A stretch of 41,563 nucleotides of DNA from Planctomycetia bacterium (GTDB lineage Bacteria; Planctomycetota; UBA1135; GCA-002686595). Location: positions 1 through 41,563 of the forward strand of contig SXXH01000238.1 of assembly GCA_005789645.1 (NCBI GenBank), in the 5' to 3' direction. The notes under the pieces were generated by a model, which saw nothing but the letters and a program-made list of their open reading frames with translations, was not told the origin of the DNA and did no database searches. The position numbers were made by a program, and so were the translations under genes. Below are positions 34,130 to 41,563 of the stretch, piece after piece. Numbering within the stretch: the first letter of the stretch is position 1; every line of letters begins with the position of its first letter.

Positions 34130-34149
34130 CCGTCAAGTATATTTGACGG
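34130..34149. terminator. Short hairpin between thiE and queA
   Basis: A perfect 7-bp stem (CCGTCAA/TTGACGG) with an AT-rich loop GTATAT, in the 45-bp gap between convergent genes. It is a likely bidirectional terminator. Confidence 0.5.
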
Positions 34150-34161
34150 CCACCCGGGGCG

Positions 34162-35205
34162 TCACAAGACGAGCATGGCGTCGCCGTAGCTGTAGAAGCG
34201 ATAGCCGGCGCGCGCGCATTCCTCGTAGGCCGCCAGCACGCGCTCGCGACCGGCGAAGGCCGCGACGAGCACGAGCAAGGTGCTGCGCGGCAGGTGGAAG
34301 TTCGTGAACAGCGCGTCGCAGGCCGCGAAGCGCGAGCCTGGACGCAGGAAGATGCTGGTGGCGCCTGCTCCCGCGGCGAGCGTCCCGTCGGGCCGAGCGC
34401 AGGACTCGAGCACGCGAGCGCTGGTCGTGCCGAGCGCCACCACGCGCCCGCCGCGCGACTTGGCGCGGCCCATGGCGGCGACGCAGTCCTCGCCGAGCAC
34501 GTAGTCCTCGGCATGCATGCGGTGGTCGTCGAGTCGTTCGCATTCGACGGGAGCGAAGGTGCCGATCCCAACGTGCAAGGTCAGGCTGGCGCGCTCGACG
34601 CCCGCGGCGGACAGCTCCTCCAAGAGACGCGGCGTGAAGTGCAGGCCCGCGGTCGGAGCGGCGATGGCGCCGCGCTCCTTGGCGAAGATCGTCTGGTAGC
34701 TTGCGCGGTCGGCGGCGGGATCGCGCTCCGCGCCGCGGCTCTTCAAGATGTAGGGAGGCAAGGGCATGCGGCCATGCCGCTCGAGCGACTGTTCGAGGTC
34801 GCCATCGCAGGCGAGCTCGACCAAGGTCTCGCGCCCAAGTCGTCCCAGCACCTTGGCTCGCAAGGCCCCCCCTTCGAGCTCGAGGACTTCACCTTGGTGC
34901 AATTTCGCGGCTGGCTTGGCCAACGCCCGCCACGCGGCGGGTGTAGGCCCCTTGTCGACGAGCAGCAGCTCGACCTTGCCGCCGCTGGCGCGTTGCCCCA
35001 CGAGGCGCGCAGGACGCACGCGCGTGTCGTTCGCCACCAACAGGTCGCCCGCGACGAGGAAGCGCGGCAAGTCGCGCACGCTGGCGTGGACCAGCGTCGA
35101 CGCGCTGCGATCGAGCACGCACAAGCGCGCCGAGTCGCGCGGCTCGACCGGCTGGCGCGCGATCTGCTCCTCGGGCAGGTGGTAGTCGAAGTCTGCGAAG
35201 CGCAC
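34162..35205 (-). CDS. queA: S-adenosylmethionine:tRNA ribosyltransferase-isomerase QueA
   Basis: 347 aa, full length. QueA transfers and isomerises the ribosyl part of AdoMet onto preQ1 at tRNA position 34, giving epoxyqueuosine. Motifs: DFDYHLPEEQIARQP, ANDTRVRPARL, GRMPLPPYI, YQTIFAKERGAIAAPTAGLHFT, LHVGIGTFAPV, MHAEDY, GTTSARVLES, TNFHLPRSTLL and the ending YRFYSYGDAML. The GTG at 35205 is chosen because conservation begins there; the frame stays open about 280 codons upstream without protein-like sequence. The weak ribosome site leaves the exact start open. Confidence 0.93.
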   Translation of the reverse strand: MRFADFDYHLPEEQIARQPVEPRDSARLCVLDRSASTLVHASVRDLPRFLVAGDLLVANDTRVRPARLVGQRASGGKVELLLVDKGPTPAAWRALAKPAAKLHQGEVLELEGGALRAKVLGRLGRETLVELACDGDLEQSLERHGRMPLPPYILKSRGAERDPAADRASYQTIFAKERGAIAAPTAGLHFTPRLLEELSAAGVERASLTLHVGIGTFAPVECERLDDHRMHAEDYVLGEDCVAAMGRAKSRGGRVVALGTTSARVLESCARPDGTLAAGAGATSIFLRPGSRFAACDALFTNFHLPRSTLLVLVAAFAGRERVLAAYEECARAGYRFYSYGDAMLVL

Positions 35206-35408
35206 GCCTAGAGGATGCGCGTCCGGGGCCCCGCGGTCGAGTGCGGCGCCCACCCATGCCTCGCGCGATGCGATGGACGAGCCCGCGGACCACGCATCCA
35301 AGGCCGTTCTACGCAGTGAAAGGAAGGGGTAATACTCCCTTGTGCCCACTGAGAAACGAGCCCGATCAGCCGTAAATACTGGTGTGCGATCGATGAGCTC
35401 GCACCAAG

Positions 35409-35443
35409 CCGCGCGCCGCACCCGGGGGGGCTGCGGCGCGCGG
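35409..35443. other. Hairpin 1 of the queA upstream region
   Basis: A perfect 12-bp stem (CCGCGCGCCGCA/TGCGGCGCGCGG) with loop CCCGGGGGGGC, which contains a G7 run. Confidence 0.75.
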
Positions 35444-35448
35444 TCGGA

Positions 35449-35489
35449 CCCGGCCGACGCGATCTGGGAGAGGACTCGCGTCGGCCGGG
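35449..35489. other. Hairpin 2 of the queA upstream region
   Basis: A perfect 14-bp stem (CCCGGCCGACGCGA/TCGCGTCGGCCGGG) with a 13-base loop TCTGGGAGAGGAC, purine-rich and ribosome-site-like on the plus strand. It is six bases from hairpin 1. Confidence 0.8.
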
Positions 35490-35753
35490 GCACCGCTTGC
35501 TGCAAGGCCGCGACGAGCAGCGCCTCGACTTTGGCCAGAAGCAGCTTCAAGGCCGATACTCGATCTGGGCGCGTGGGCGCCGCCTCGCCCTTGGCACGGC
35601 GGTGGCAGAGCGCAACAACCAGAAACCACGCACAAGCCTCGCGCGCCATGCGCGTGGACCGCACACATCCCGCCGATCGTGGCCGCCATCTGGGTCGAAC
35701 TCGCACCGCGACGCCGATCCCATGGCGACGAGAGGTTGGATAGGGAGTGCAGA

Positions 35754-35787
35754 CATCCGGCCGCCGGGCTTGCTCGGCGGCCGGATG
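35754..35787. other. Hairpin 3 of the queA upstream region
   Basis: A perfect 13-bp stem (CATCCGGCCGCCG/CGGCGGCCGGATG) with an 8-base loop GGCTTGCT, 269 bp after the AAA+ gene stop. It may end the regulatory operon. Confidence 0.75.
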
Positions 35788-36055
35788 CATCGTCCAGGCA
35801 TCGGTCTCCCTGCTTGCTGAGTCTCCCTGCCAGCCGTCTTCGGCGCGCACCGCGCCGTGTCGGGCAACGATTCCAACCAGCCCCAATGTCCCCCCCCGGC
35901 GGCGACACACTTCGGCACGCCTAGTCTTCGACCCGCCTTGCTGCCAGACGGGCCGTTCCGAGCCAGGTTCCGATCTTGACGAGTTCCCGCCCTGGACCTG
36001 CGCGCTCAGCTCTGCGCCCGCAACCACCTGGAGCGGCGAGTCCATCCGCGTGGCA

Positions 36056-39000
36056 TCACATCTCGGCCTCGTCCTGCTGACCCGAGGCGGACTTCGAATC
36101 CGGCGCGACTGCTCCTTCCGGCGCCTGCCACGCGGCGCGCGGCTCGACCTCGTCGGAGATCCCGAGGTCGGCCATGCGCGCCACCAAGGTGTCGGGATCC
36201 CAGCCCAGCCACAGGGCGGCGCGCGTCTTGTTCGTGCGACCTGATTGCATGCGCGTGCTCCACAGCGCGTCGCGGATGTCCTCGACGCGCGGATGGCGCG
36301 AAGCAATCCGCGGGGCGAGCTTCCAGCCATGCTCGCGTGCGACGCGCTCCAAGTCGGCCGCCGTCACGACGCCACCACGCTCGTGCACCACGAGCCGCTG
36401 CGCCACGGCTTCGAGGTCGCGCAGGTTGCCGGGGTGGTCTTGGCGGAACAAGACCGCCAGCGCCTCCTCGGCCACCTCGGGCGCATGGCAGTCCTCCTCC
36501 TCGGCGAAGCGCGCCAGCATCGCGGTGAACAGCACGGGGATGTCCGCGCGGCGGCGCCGCAGAGGCGGGACGACCAGTTCATAGCGCGCGAGGCGCGCAG
36601 CGAGGTCGGGGCGCAAGCGCCCGTCGGCGGCCAGCCGAGCCAAGCCCTCGAGGCAACAGACGACGATGCGCGCGCCGGAGACGCGCAAGGGTCGCTCGTC
36701 CTCCAAGTGTTGGCCATCGAGCACCTGCAAGAAGCGCCGCTGCTCCGCGTCCCCCATCGACTCGAGCTGGTCGACGACCAACGTCCCGCCTTGCGCTGCG
36801 CGCAACAGCCTCGGCCAATCCAATGGACCGCCGCCGGCAGGCTGCACGACGAACGGACCGCGCGCCGAGCCGCCTTCGAAGTGGGTCCACCTAGCCACGA
36901 CCGACTTGCCGCTGCCGTGCTCGCCGGAGATAGCCAGCACGCAGCGCGAGCGCGCCACTTCGGCGAGTCGCGTGGCGAAGGACAACAAGTCGGCGCGTCG
37001 CGCGTCGAAACCCGGCGCCCAACCCTGCCGGCGGCGGTGGTCGTCCCGGAAAGCCGCCAATCGCAAGCCGACGACGCGTCCCGCCAAGCGATGCTGGAGG
37101 GCATGTCCGTCGAAATCACGGAAGTCGCGCACATGCTGCGACTCGATGGCGATCGCCCCCACCACGCGCCCACCGAGGTCGAGCGGCAGCACGACTCCGG
37201 ACTTGGCGGATGGCGACAAGGCTGCTTGCGCATCGGGCGTCTCGAAGCCCGCGCAAGTACGCCATGCCAAGGCGCGCGCCAAGGCCTTGCCGCCAGGAGC
37301 AGCGCAAGTCTCGGCCTCCGCGCGCGCGGGCAAGGCCTCGAGCCCGAAGGCGTCCAAGGCACCACCGCGATGAACCTCGATCGGCGCTCCATCCTCGACG
37401 ATGAAGGCGCGCCACGCGCGACGAGTCCACTTCAGCCCCAGCGACTCGATGCACTGCTCGAACTCGACGCGCAGGTGCTCGCGCGTCGACGCTGCCGCGT
37501 GCACATGGCGTGCATCGAGTGCTGCCGTCGCAACGGGGGAACGGCCAATCGAAGCGCTGCGCACCTGCTTGAGCGAAGCACGCAGGAGCTCCAGAGCGCG
37601 CACGGTCAGGTTGCGCCGCACGCCCTCGGGCGGCACCAGGTGGTGCTCCCACTCCAGGTGCAACCAGCCCAACGGCTCCCCGGCTTCGTCGACGATGGGC
37701 TCGAGCGCCACGGCCGTGGAGGCGCGGCCGATGGCCCCCCGGATGGGGACCATGCGCTCTCGATGCGAGTCGCCGACGAGGGCCTTGCCAGGTGGAATCT
37801 GCGCATGCTCCACCACGCCGCGGCCAGCGGCGAACAGACGAGCCTCGAGCGAACCCGACAACGCCAAGGCATCCTCGCGACCGGCGGCATGCTCGGCCAA
37901 CGCAGCGCGCAAGCCCACCGCGGCGTCCGCGTGCACGGAGCGCACGCCGCCATCGTCGTCCTGCGCGTACACCACGAGCGCCGCAGCTCCCACCGACCGG
38001 CGCTCCAGCGGCAGTCGAGCAGCGACGACCGCCTCGCGCGCACGCGTGGAAGCCGCCGGCAAGGCCTCCGCCACCTCCGGCAACGCGCGCGCCATTTCGA
38101 CTAGCGCCAACGGCACATCTGACGCGTCCACGCCCGCGAACAGCGCGCGTGCCGCGCTCCAGTCCCCTTCGGCGAGGGCGAGGGCGCCATCCAGATAGCC
38201 CCAGTCCTGCGCTCCCGAGCCACCAACATCGCTCCGGCCCGACTCGGCCAATTCCAAGTCGCGGCACTGTGCGCGCCATTGGGTGCGCCACGCGGTCGCC
38301 TCGCGCACCGCGCCGCGCTGCAAGTGCAGCGCGCAAACGGCCCTTGCCGCCGCGAACCTCGCGCTTGGCGAGCAGTTCCCCTGGCCCTCACCCAAGCCAG
38401 CCTTCGCGCACGACGCCTTGCCGAGCCGCGCATGTTCGACCGTTCCAGCGGCGGGCGCTCGCGCCTCGCGGCTCGCGGCGACGGGGGGCGAGGTCGCCAC
38501 GAACCTGTAGAGCACCTCGGCCTCGTCCAGCGCCCCGCTCGCGTGCAACCAGCGGGCGCGCCACAACATCCCCAGCGCGGGCTCTTGCGTGCTCTGCGCG
38601 AGCGCCTCGAGCAGTTGCTCCGCCAAGTGCGGCAAGCCCAACTGCGCCGCCTCGGGTCCCGGCAGCCACGGCTGTTCGTCGCGCAAGTCGTCGAGCTGCC
38701 TCCACGCGGCGCGCGCGTCGAGGACCGCCGCCTCGAGCGCGAGCCAGCAGTCCGCGGTGGCCGCGGCTCGCAAGGCATGCTGGAGCAAGGCGACCAGCGC
38801 CTCGCAGGCCGCTTGCCGATCGCAACGATCGAGCTCCACGCGCGCGGTCTCGAAGCCCAGGCTCGTGCGACCACCATCGAGCGACTGGGCGTCATAGACG
38901 AGCAGTTGCAGGAAACGCATGACGACATGCAGCTCTTCGCCTGCGCCCATGCCGCGTGTCTCGACCACGGGAGCTTCGGCGGCGCGCGCCTTGGCGGACG

Positions 39001-39067
39001 CGCGCGTGCGGCCGAGCACTAGTTCGAGCACGTCAAGTCCACTGTACATGGCGGATCCTGCGTTCAC
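36056..39067 (-). CDS. GAF-AAA+-Fis transcriptional regulator lacking the GAFTGA loop
   Basis: 1003 aa. The GTG at 39067 is chosen: AGGAGG lies six bases upstream and it overlaps the previous stop by 4 bp; ATG 39049 also has an AGGA. Residues ~1-330 are helical, TPR-like. Two GAF-like regions follow (~350-500, and ~545-665 with VVGAIAIESQHVRDF). The AAA+ domain has Walker A GEHGSGKS (715-722), a Walker B ending Asp766-Gln767 instead of Asp-Glu, an arginine-finger segment RPDLAARLARYEL and PPLRRRRADIPVLF. The GAFTGA stretch needed for sigma-54 contact is deleted. The C-terminal Fis-type helix-turn-helix is NKTRAALWLGWDPDTLVARM. Regulation without sigma-54, as in TyrR-type proteins, is inferred. 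Confidence 0.8.
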   Translation of the reverse strand: MNAGSAMYSGLDVLELVLGRTRASAKARAAEAPVVETRGMGAGEELHVVMRFLQLLVYDAQSLDGGRTSLGFETARVELDRCDRQAACEALVALLQHALRAAATADCWLALEAAVLDARAAWRQLDDLRDEQPWLPGPEAAQLGLPHLAEQLLEALAQSTQEPALGMLWRARWLHASGALDEAEVLYRFVATSPPVAASREARAPAAGTVEHARLGKASCAKAGLGEGQGNCSPSARFAAARAVCALHLQRGAVREATAWRTQWRAQCRDLELAESGRSDVGGSGAQDWGYLDGALALAEGDWSAARALFAGVDASDVPLALVEMARALPEVAEALPAASTRAREAVVAARLPLERRSVGAAALVVYAQDDDGGVRSVHADAAVGLRAALAEHAAGREDALALSGSLEARLFAAGRGVVEHAQIPPGKALVGDSHRERMVPIRGAIGRASTAVALEPIVDEAGEPLGWLHLEWEHHLVPPEGVRRNLTVRALELLRASLKQVRSASIGRSPVATAALDARHVHAAASTREHLRVEFEQCIESLGLKWTRRAWRAFIVEDGAPIEVHRGGALDAFGLEALPARAEAETCAAPGGKALARALAWRTCAGFETPDAQAALSPSAKSGVVLPLDLGGRVVGAIAIESQHVRDFRDFDGHALQHRLAGRVVGLRLAAFRDDHRRRQGWAPGFDARRADLLSFATRLAEVARSRCVLAISGEHGSGKSVVARWTHFEGGSARGPFVVQPAGGGPLDWPRLLRAAQGGTLVVDQLESMGDAEQRRFLQVLDGQHLEDERPLRVSGARIVVCCLEGLARLAADGRLRPDLAARLARYELVVPPLRRRRADIPVLFTAMLARFAEEEDCHAPEVAEEALAVLFRQDHPGNLRDLEAVAQRLVVHERGGVVTAADLERVAREHGWKLAPRIASRHPRVEDIRDALWSTRMQSGRTNKTRAALWLGWDPDTLVARMADLGISDEVEPRAAWQAPEGAVAPDSKSASGQQDEAEM

Positions 39068-39846
39068 GGAAGTCCTCCTGCGCGTTGGTCGATGCTGGTG
39101 TGGGCGACCGTGCTCGACTTCGAGCTCTCTTCGCATTCCAAGCCTGGAGGCCCGTCGACATCCAGCTCGCGCGCCAAGTCGCTCGGACGAATCCTGGGTG
39201 GCACGCTGCGCAGCCATACGCGCGCCTCGCCGATCGATCCCGTGAGCAGCGAGGCCCGCGCGCACAACACGCGGTGCTCGTCGCTGGGCGACCAGATGCA
39301 AGCGGCCTGCGCCAAGCTCGCAGCGGAAGGCCACGCCGATGTCGGGCTTCCAAAGGCCTGGGCCAACACGGAAGGCACGGCCAAGCCCTCCAATTGCAGC
39401 GCCGTCAACAAGCAACGCACGCGCTCGCGCCATGACTCGATGCGCTGCGCCAAGCACGCGCGCGCGCGCTTGGCAACTTCAGGATGCCGATCGCCATGCC
39501 ATGGATGGTCGATGGCTCGATCATCGACATCTCGACCAACAGGGTCTTGCTCGTCGCCGAGCGCGAGGCGGGCGCCTAGTTGGCCTTCGGGCTTTGGCGA
39601 CTCGGGCCTGGACGACTCGGGCCTGGGCGACTCGGGCTCTCGCAACGCCAACGCCAGGCGCGCCCCGTCGGCGCAGGCAGAAGCCACCTCCTCCCGCTCG
39701 AGGCGCAGCAGTTCGATCTCGACCTGCTCGACGAGCAACGACCGACAAGGCGGACGCAATAGACCGACGCCGTGCCGTGCGAATGTCGCCTCGCTGCGAT
39801 CCGCGTCTTCGCGTTCGCCATGCAGGGGCCCGTGTTCAGCGCGCAC
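39064..39846 (-). CDS. Unknown protein of the regulator operon with PES repeats
   Basis: 260 aa, no recognised family. The GTG start at 39846 has GGGAGG six bases upstream and overlaps the previous gene by 11 bp; its stop overlaps the regulator start by 4 bp. The N-terminal part has an amphipathic helix (VEQVEIELLRLEREEVASACADG), then a short repeat (PESPRPESSRPESPKPEG) from a DNA minisatellite, then helical sequence resembling the N-terminal region of the downstream regulator (ARASLLTGSIGEARVWLRSVPP is TPR-like). No signal peptide or membrane span is seen. Confidence 0.68.
   Translation of the reverse strand: MRAEHGPLHGEREDADRSEATFARHGVGLLRPPCRSLLVEQVEIELLRLEREEVASACADGARLALALREPESPRPESSRPESPKPEGQLGARLALGDEQDPVGRDVDDRAIDHPWHGDRHPEVAKRARACLAQRIESWRERVRCLLTALQLEGLAVPSVLAQAFGSPTSAWPSAASLAQAACIWSPSDEHRVLCARASLLTGSIGEARVWLRSVPPRIRPSDLARELDVDGPPGLECEESSKSSTVAHTSIDQRAGGLP
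39584..39643. repeat. 15-bp coding minisatellite
   Basis: Three clean units GACTCGGGCCTGGAC-type starting at 39599, 39614 and 39629, plus a degenerate copy before them. In the minus-strand gene they encode the PESxR/K repeat. Unit length divisible by three keeps the frame. Confidence 0.8.
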
Positions 39847-40645
39847 GCCGCACCTCCCGCTTGGATGCAGGCGCCAACGCGGTGCTGCCGGCGACGAGCG
39901 GCGGCGCGACCACGGAGAGGAATGGCTCCAACGCGCGTCGCAACGCTTGCAGCTCCGTCGCGTCCGGCGACCGCGAGCGCTCGGTGGAATTCATCGGACG
40001 ACGCAGCAACAGCCGGAAGAACACGCGCCGCGCCTCGTCGTCCAGCTCATTGAAGAGCGCGCATGCCGCGGCGAGCCGAGCCGCATCCAGGCGCAGTGGA
40101 CGCGCCAGTTCGAGGAAAGCCCCCCCGACCGGTTGCGACTCCGACGGAGCGCGAACGCGCAAGGAACGGCAATCGTCCAGCGCGAGATCGACATGGCCAT
40201 CGAGCCACGGACCGAGATCAGGTCGTCCTTGGTAGCGGCACGCGCCACGCGCTATGCGCGCGAAGGACCGCAATAGCACGCGGTCGGCGTCGAGCAACAA
40301 GCAGCGCTCGAGGAGTCGCGCGCCTATGCGGGCGCGCAAGCGCAAGGGATCGTCGCGCACGATGCGCGCCAAGACCTCGCGTGGACTGGCTCCGCACAAG
40401 AGGAGCCTCCAGCGCGTGCTGTCGACCTCCGCCGTCCTCGCGTCGTTGGACGCTTCGACTAGCTTGGTCGCGCAAGGCTCGCTCGCGTGCGACTCTGGCG
40501 CGCGAGACTCGGCTCGGCCGCGCTTGCTCGCGGTCGGGAGCATCGGCGCGTCTTCGCCGCGAGACGCGGATCGAGCGGCACAGCCAGACGCAGCGGGTGG
40601 GTTGGACGAATGTGCGGGCTGGCGACGCGGCGCTCGACTAGCCAT
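39836..40645 (-). CDS. Possible divergent sigma-70-like protein, first gene of the regulator operon
   Basis: 269 aa from ATG 40645, with GAGG seven bases upstream. The first ~85 residues are low-complexity and basic. Residues ~105-190 (PREVLARIVRDDPLRLRARI, then YQGRPDLGPWLDGHVDLALDD) recall the WL-R-N-x-D-x-R pattern of sigma region 2. A later block (ALFNELDDEARRVFFRLLL) resembles the start of region 4, but no clean helix-turn-helix follows. It is therefore either a degenerate sigma factor or an unrelated helical protein. It is followed by two overlapping genes, the last a DNA-binding AAA+ protein, so a regulatory role is the best inference. Confidence 0.6.
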   Translation of the reverse strand: MASRAPRRQPAHSSNPPAASGCAARSASRGEDAPMLPTASKRGRAESRAPESHASEPCATKLVEASNDARTAEVDSTRWRLLLCGASPREVLARIVRDDPLRLRARIGARLLERCLLLDADRVLLRSFARIARGACRYQGRPDLGPWLDGHVDLALDDCRSLRVRAPSESQPVGGAFLELARPLRLDAARLAAACALFNELDDEARRVFFRLLLRRPMNSTERSRSPDATELQALRRALEPFLSVVAPPLVAGSTALAPASKREVRRAR

Positions 40646-41068
40646 GGGGGCACCTCGAAAGCAGGCGGACGTGGATCTCGGCGCGACGTAGGAGCGTGCG
40701 GCCGAGCGCGGTCGGCGACCAAGTGGTCGTGTGAACCGCGCTTCCATGCGAAGCTAGAGGCGACCTCGAAAGAGCAGGGATAGGAAAAATGACAACGCCG
40801 GAGGTCATAGCAATTTGCAATATTTCAAGTGACTTTGAATTCATTGGTAATGCGCCGTAATCATCACTCGCTTGGCCAGTCGACCACCTCCCGTCCCGAC
40901 CGTGTCAGGTCTTTTTTTCCCCGCTTTGAAACGCGAGCAAGCCACCTGACGCGGCCGCGCACCATGGCGTGTCCGGCGCGCGAAGTCGCTATCCTCGCCG
41001 ATTCGCGCGCAGCGACTGAAAGATGGTGGCAGACCATCGTCCTGCGCCCCCCCCTGGACGACCACTGC
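40646..41068. other. Divergent intergenic region upstream of fabI
   Basis: 423 bp between the regulator operon (-) and fabI (+). An AT-rich stretch at 40780-40865 probably holds promoters for both, but no -10/-35 pair is convincing. A T7 run at 40912-40918 follows a weak GACC/GGTC stem. A C8 tract at 41047-41054 lies 14 bp before the fabI start and no normal ribosome site is present. Confidence 0.5.
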
Positions 41069-41563
41069 ATGGACAAGTTGCTGCAAGGCAAGACGGGCTT
41101 GGTGCTCGGCGTCGCCAACCGCCGCTCGATCGCCTGGGCCTGCGCCCAATCCCTCTCCAAGGCCGGCATGCGCCTCGCGCTCACCTACATGGGCGAACGG
41201 ATGGAGAAGGGTGTCCGCGAACTCGCCGCGGAGCTGCCCGATTCGCTGGTCTTGCCGTGCGACGTCACGCAACCAGACACGATCGACTCGGTGGCGCAAG
41301 CCTTGAAGGAGGAGTTCGGCGGGCTCGACTGCCTCGTGCACGGGGTCGCGTTCGCCAAACGCGAGGAACTGCAGGGCGACTTCTTCAACACGAGCCGCGA
41401 TGGCTACATGATCGCGCACGAAGTGTCTGCCTACTCCTTGACGGCCATGACGCGCGCCGTGCTGCCGCTGATGGAGGGCCGCCAAGGCTCGATCGTGACG
41501 CTGTCGTACATCGGCGGCGAGCGCGTCATCCCCAACTACAACATCATGGGCATCGCCAAGGCG
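41069..41563 (+). CDS. fabI: Enoyl-[acyl-carrier-protein] reductase FabI (3' end beyond window)
   Basis: The first 165 residues of a FabI. It catalyses the last, NADH-dependent reduction of fatty-acid elongation. The start MDKLLQGKTGLVLGVANRRSIAW contains the nucleotide-binding Gly motif. TYMGERMEKGVREL, CDVTQPDTIDSV and LVHGVAFAKREEL match the family, and the catalytic region SYIGGERVIPNYNIMGIAKA includes the Tyr-x6-Lys pair (NYN...AK). The reading frame is intact to the window edge. It is a single gene upstream of which an AT-rich region lies. Confidence 0.93.
   Translation, partial: MDKLLQGKTGLVLGVANRRSIAWACAQSLSKAGMRLALTYMGERMEKGVRELAAELPDSLVLPCDVTQPDTIDSVAQALKEEFGGLDCLVHGVAFAKREELQGDFFNTSRDGYMIAHEVSAYSLTAMTRAVLPLMEGRQGSIVTLSYIGGERVIPNYNIMGIAKA

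Larger units (their letters stand above)
35206..36055. other. 850-bp hairpin-rich intergenic region upstream of queA
   Basis: No gene is supported, although the queA frame runs open through it on the minus strand. It contains three strong perfect hairpins (entered separately), a nested stem at 35314-35351 (CAGTG/CACTG around AAGGG/CCCTT), a direct repeat GTCTCCCTGC at 35804 and 35821, and a C8 tract at 35890-35897. An AT-richer patch at 35310-35400 may hold a promoter. A structured leader or noncoding RNA is possible. Confidence 0.5.

Noticed and set aside
35366-35908. 180-codon reverse frame and other frames in the queA upstream region
   Set aside because: Low-complexity Arg/Gly/Ala composition, overlapping perfect hairpins; no homology recognised.
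36056-39067. Sigma-54 enhancer-binding protein as the call for the AAA+ gene
   Set aside because: The GAFTGA loop is deleted and the Walker B Glu is Gln, so sigma-54 activation is not supported.
1-41563. CRISPR arrays, integrases, insertion sequences or attachment sites
   Set aside because: No regularly spaced repeats, transposase/integrase motifs or tRNA-flanked repeats were found on either strand.

Overview
The window looks like a planctomycete chromosome segment. This is an inference from very high GC, secreted FG-GAP/ASPIC-UnbV proteins, a dockerin-like Asn/Asp calcium motif, and a cysteine-rich C-terminal domain shared by four exported proteins, as seen in marine Planctomycetota of the Pla3/Poly30 type. 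No rRNA, tRNA, CRISPR, integrase or insertion sequence is visible. Because of the GC content, very long open frames on the wrong strand are common; they are treated as shadows.

Layout. 1-3518 (+): the 3' part of a secreted protein, then a NapH/CcoG-like ferredoxin membrane protein fused to TPRs. 3536-5374 (-): an M2 (ACE-type) metallopeptidase lipoprotein. 5567-8713 (+): two paralogous TlpA-type thioredoxin lipoproteins flanking a LOG phosphoribohydrolase. 8762-10648 (-): a double-parvulin foldase. 11004-13305 (+): two tandem paralogous exported proteins, each followed by strong hairpins. 13435-19994 (-): a cupredoxin, a B12-type radical SAM enzyme, a PdxA-like dehydrogenase coupled to a DUF3050 protein, and a flagellar FlhB-tail/FliK-like pair. 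20085-22606 (-): a sigma factor, zinc-finger anti-sigma/TPR protein and exported protein, ending at a perfect 36-bp palindrome. 23145-24863 (+): queG and a small zinc-ribbon protein. 25170-33229 (-): a TPR protein coupled to an ASPIC/UnbV protein, a KP-43-like subtilase and an FG-GAP protein. 33445-34116 (+): thiE. 34162-35205 (-): queA with a hairpin-rich upstream region of 850 bp. 36056-40645 (-): a three-gene overlapping regulatory operon (sigma-like protein, unknown protein, 1003-aa GAF/AAA+/Fis protein lacking GAFTGA). 41069-end (+): the 5' part of fabI.

How they fit together. Envelope and secretion functions dominate: exported redox proteins, a foldase, a protease, and display or adhesion-type proteins with a common tail. 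Two regulatory operons read like signal-responsive transcription units. queA and queG are the last two steps of queuosine synthesis, in separate transcription units. The most unusual items are the GAFTGA-less regulator operon, the PdxA-like enzyme with two changed substrate-binding positions next to a heme-oxygenase-fold protein, the shared C-terminal domain, and the structured region upstream of queA.
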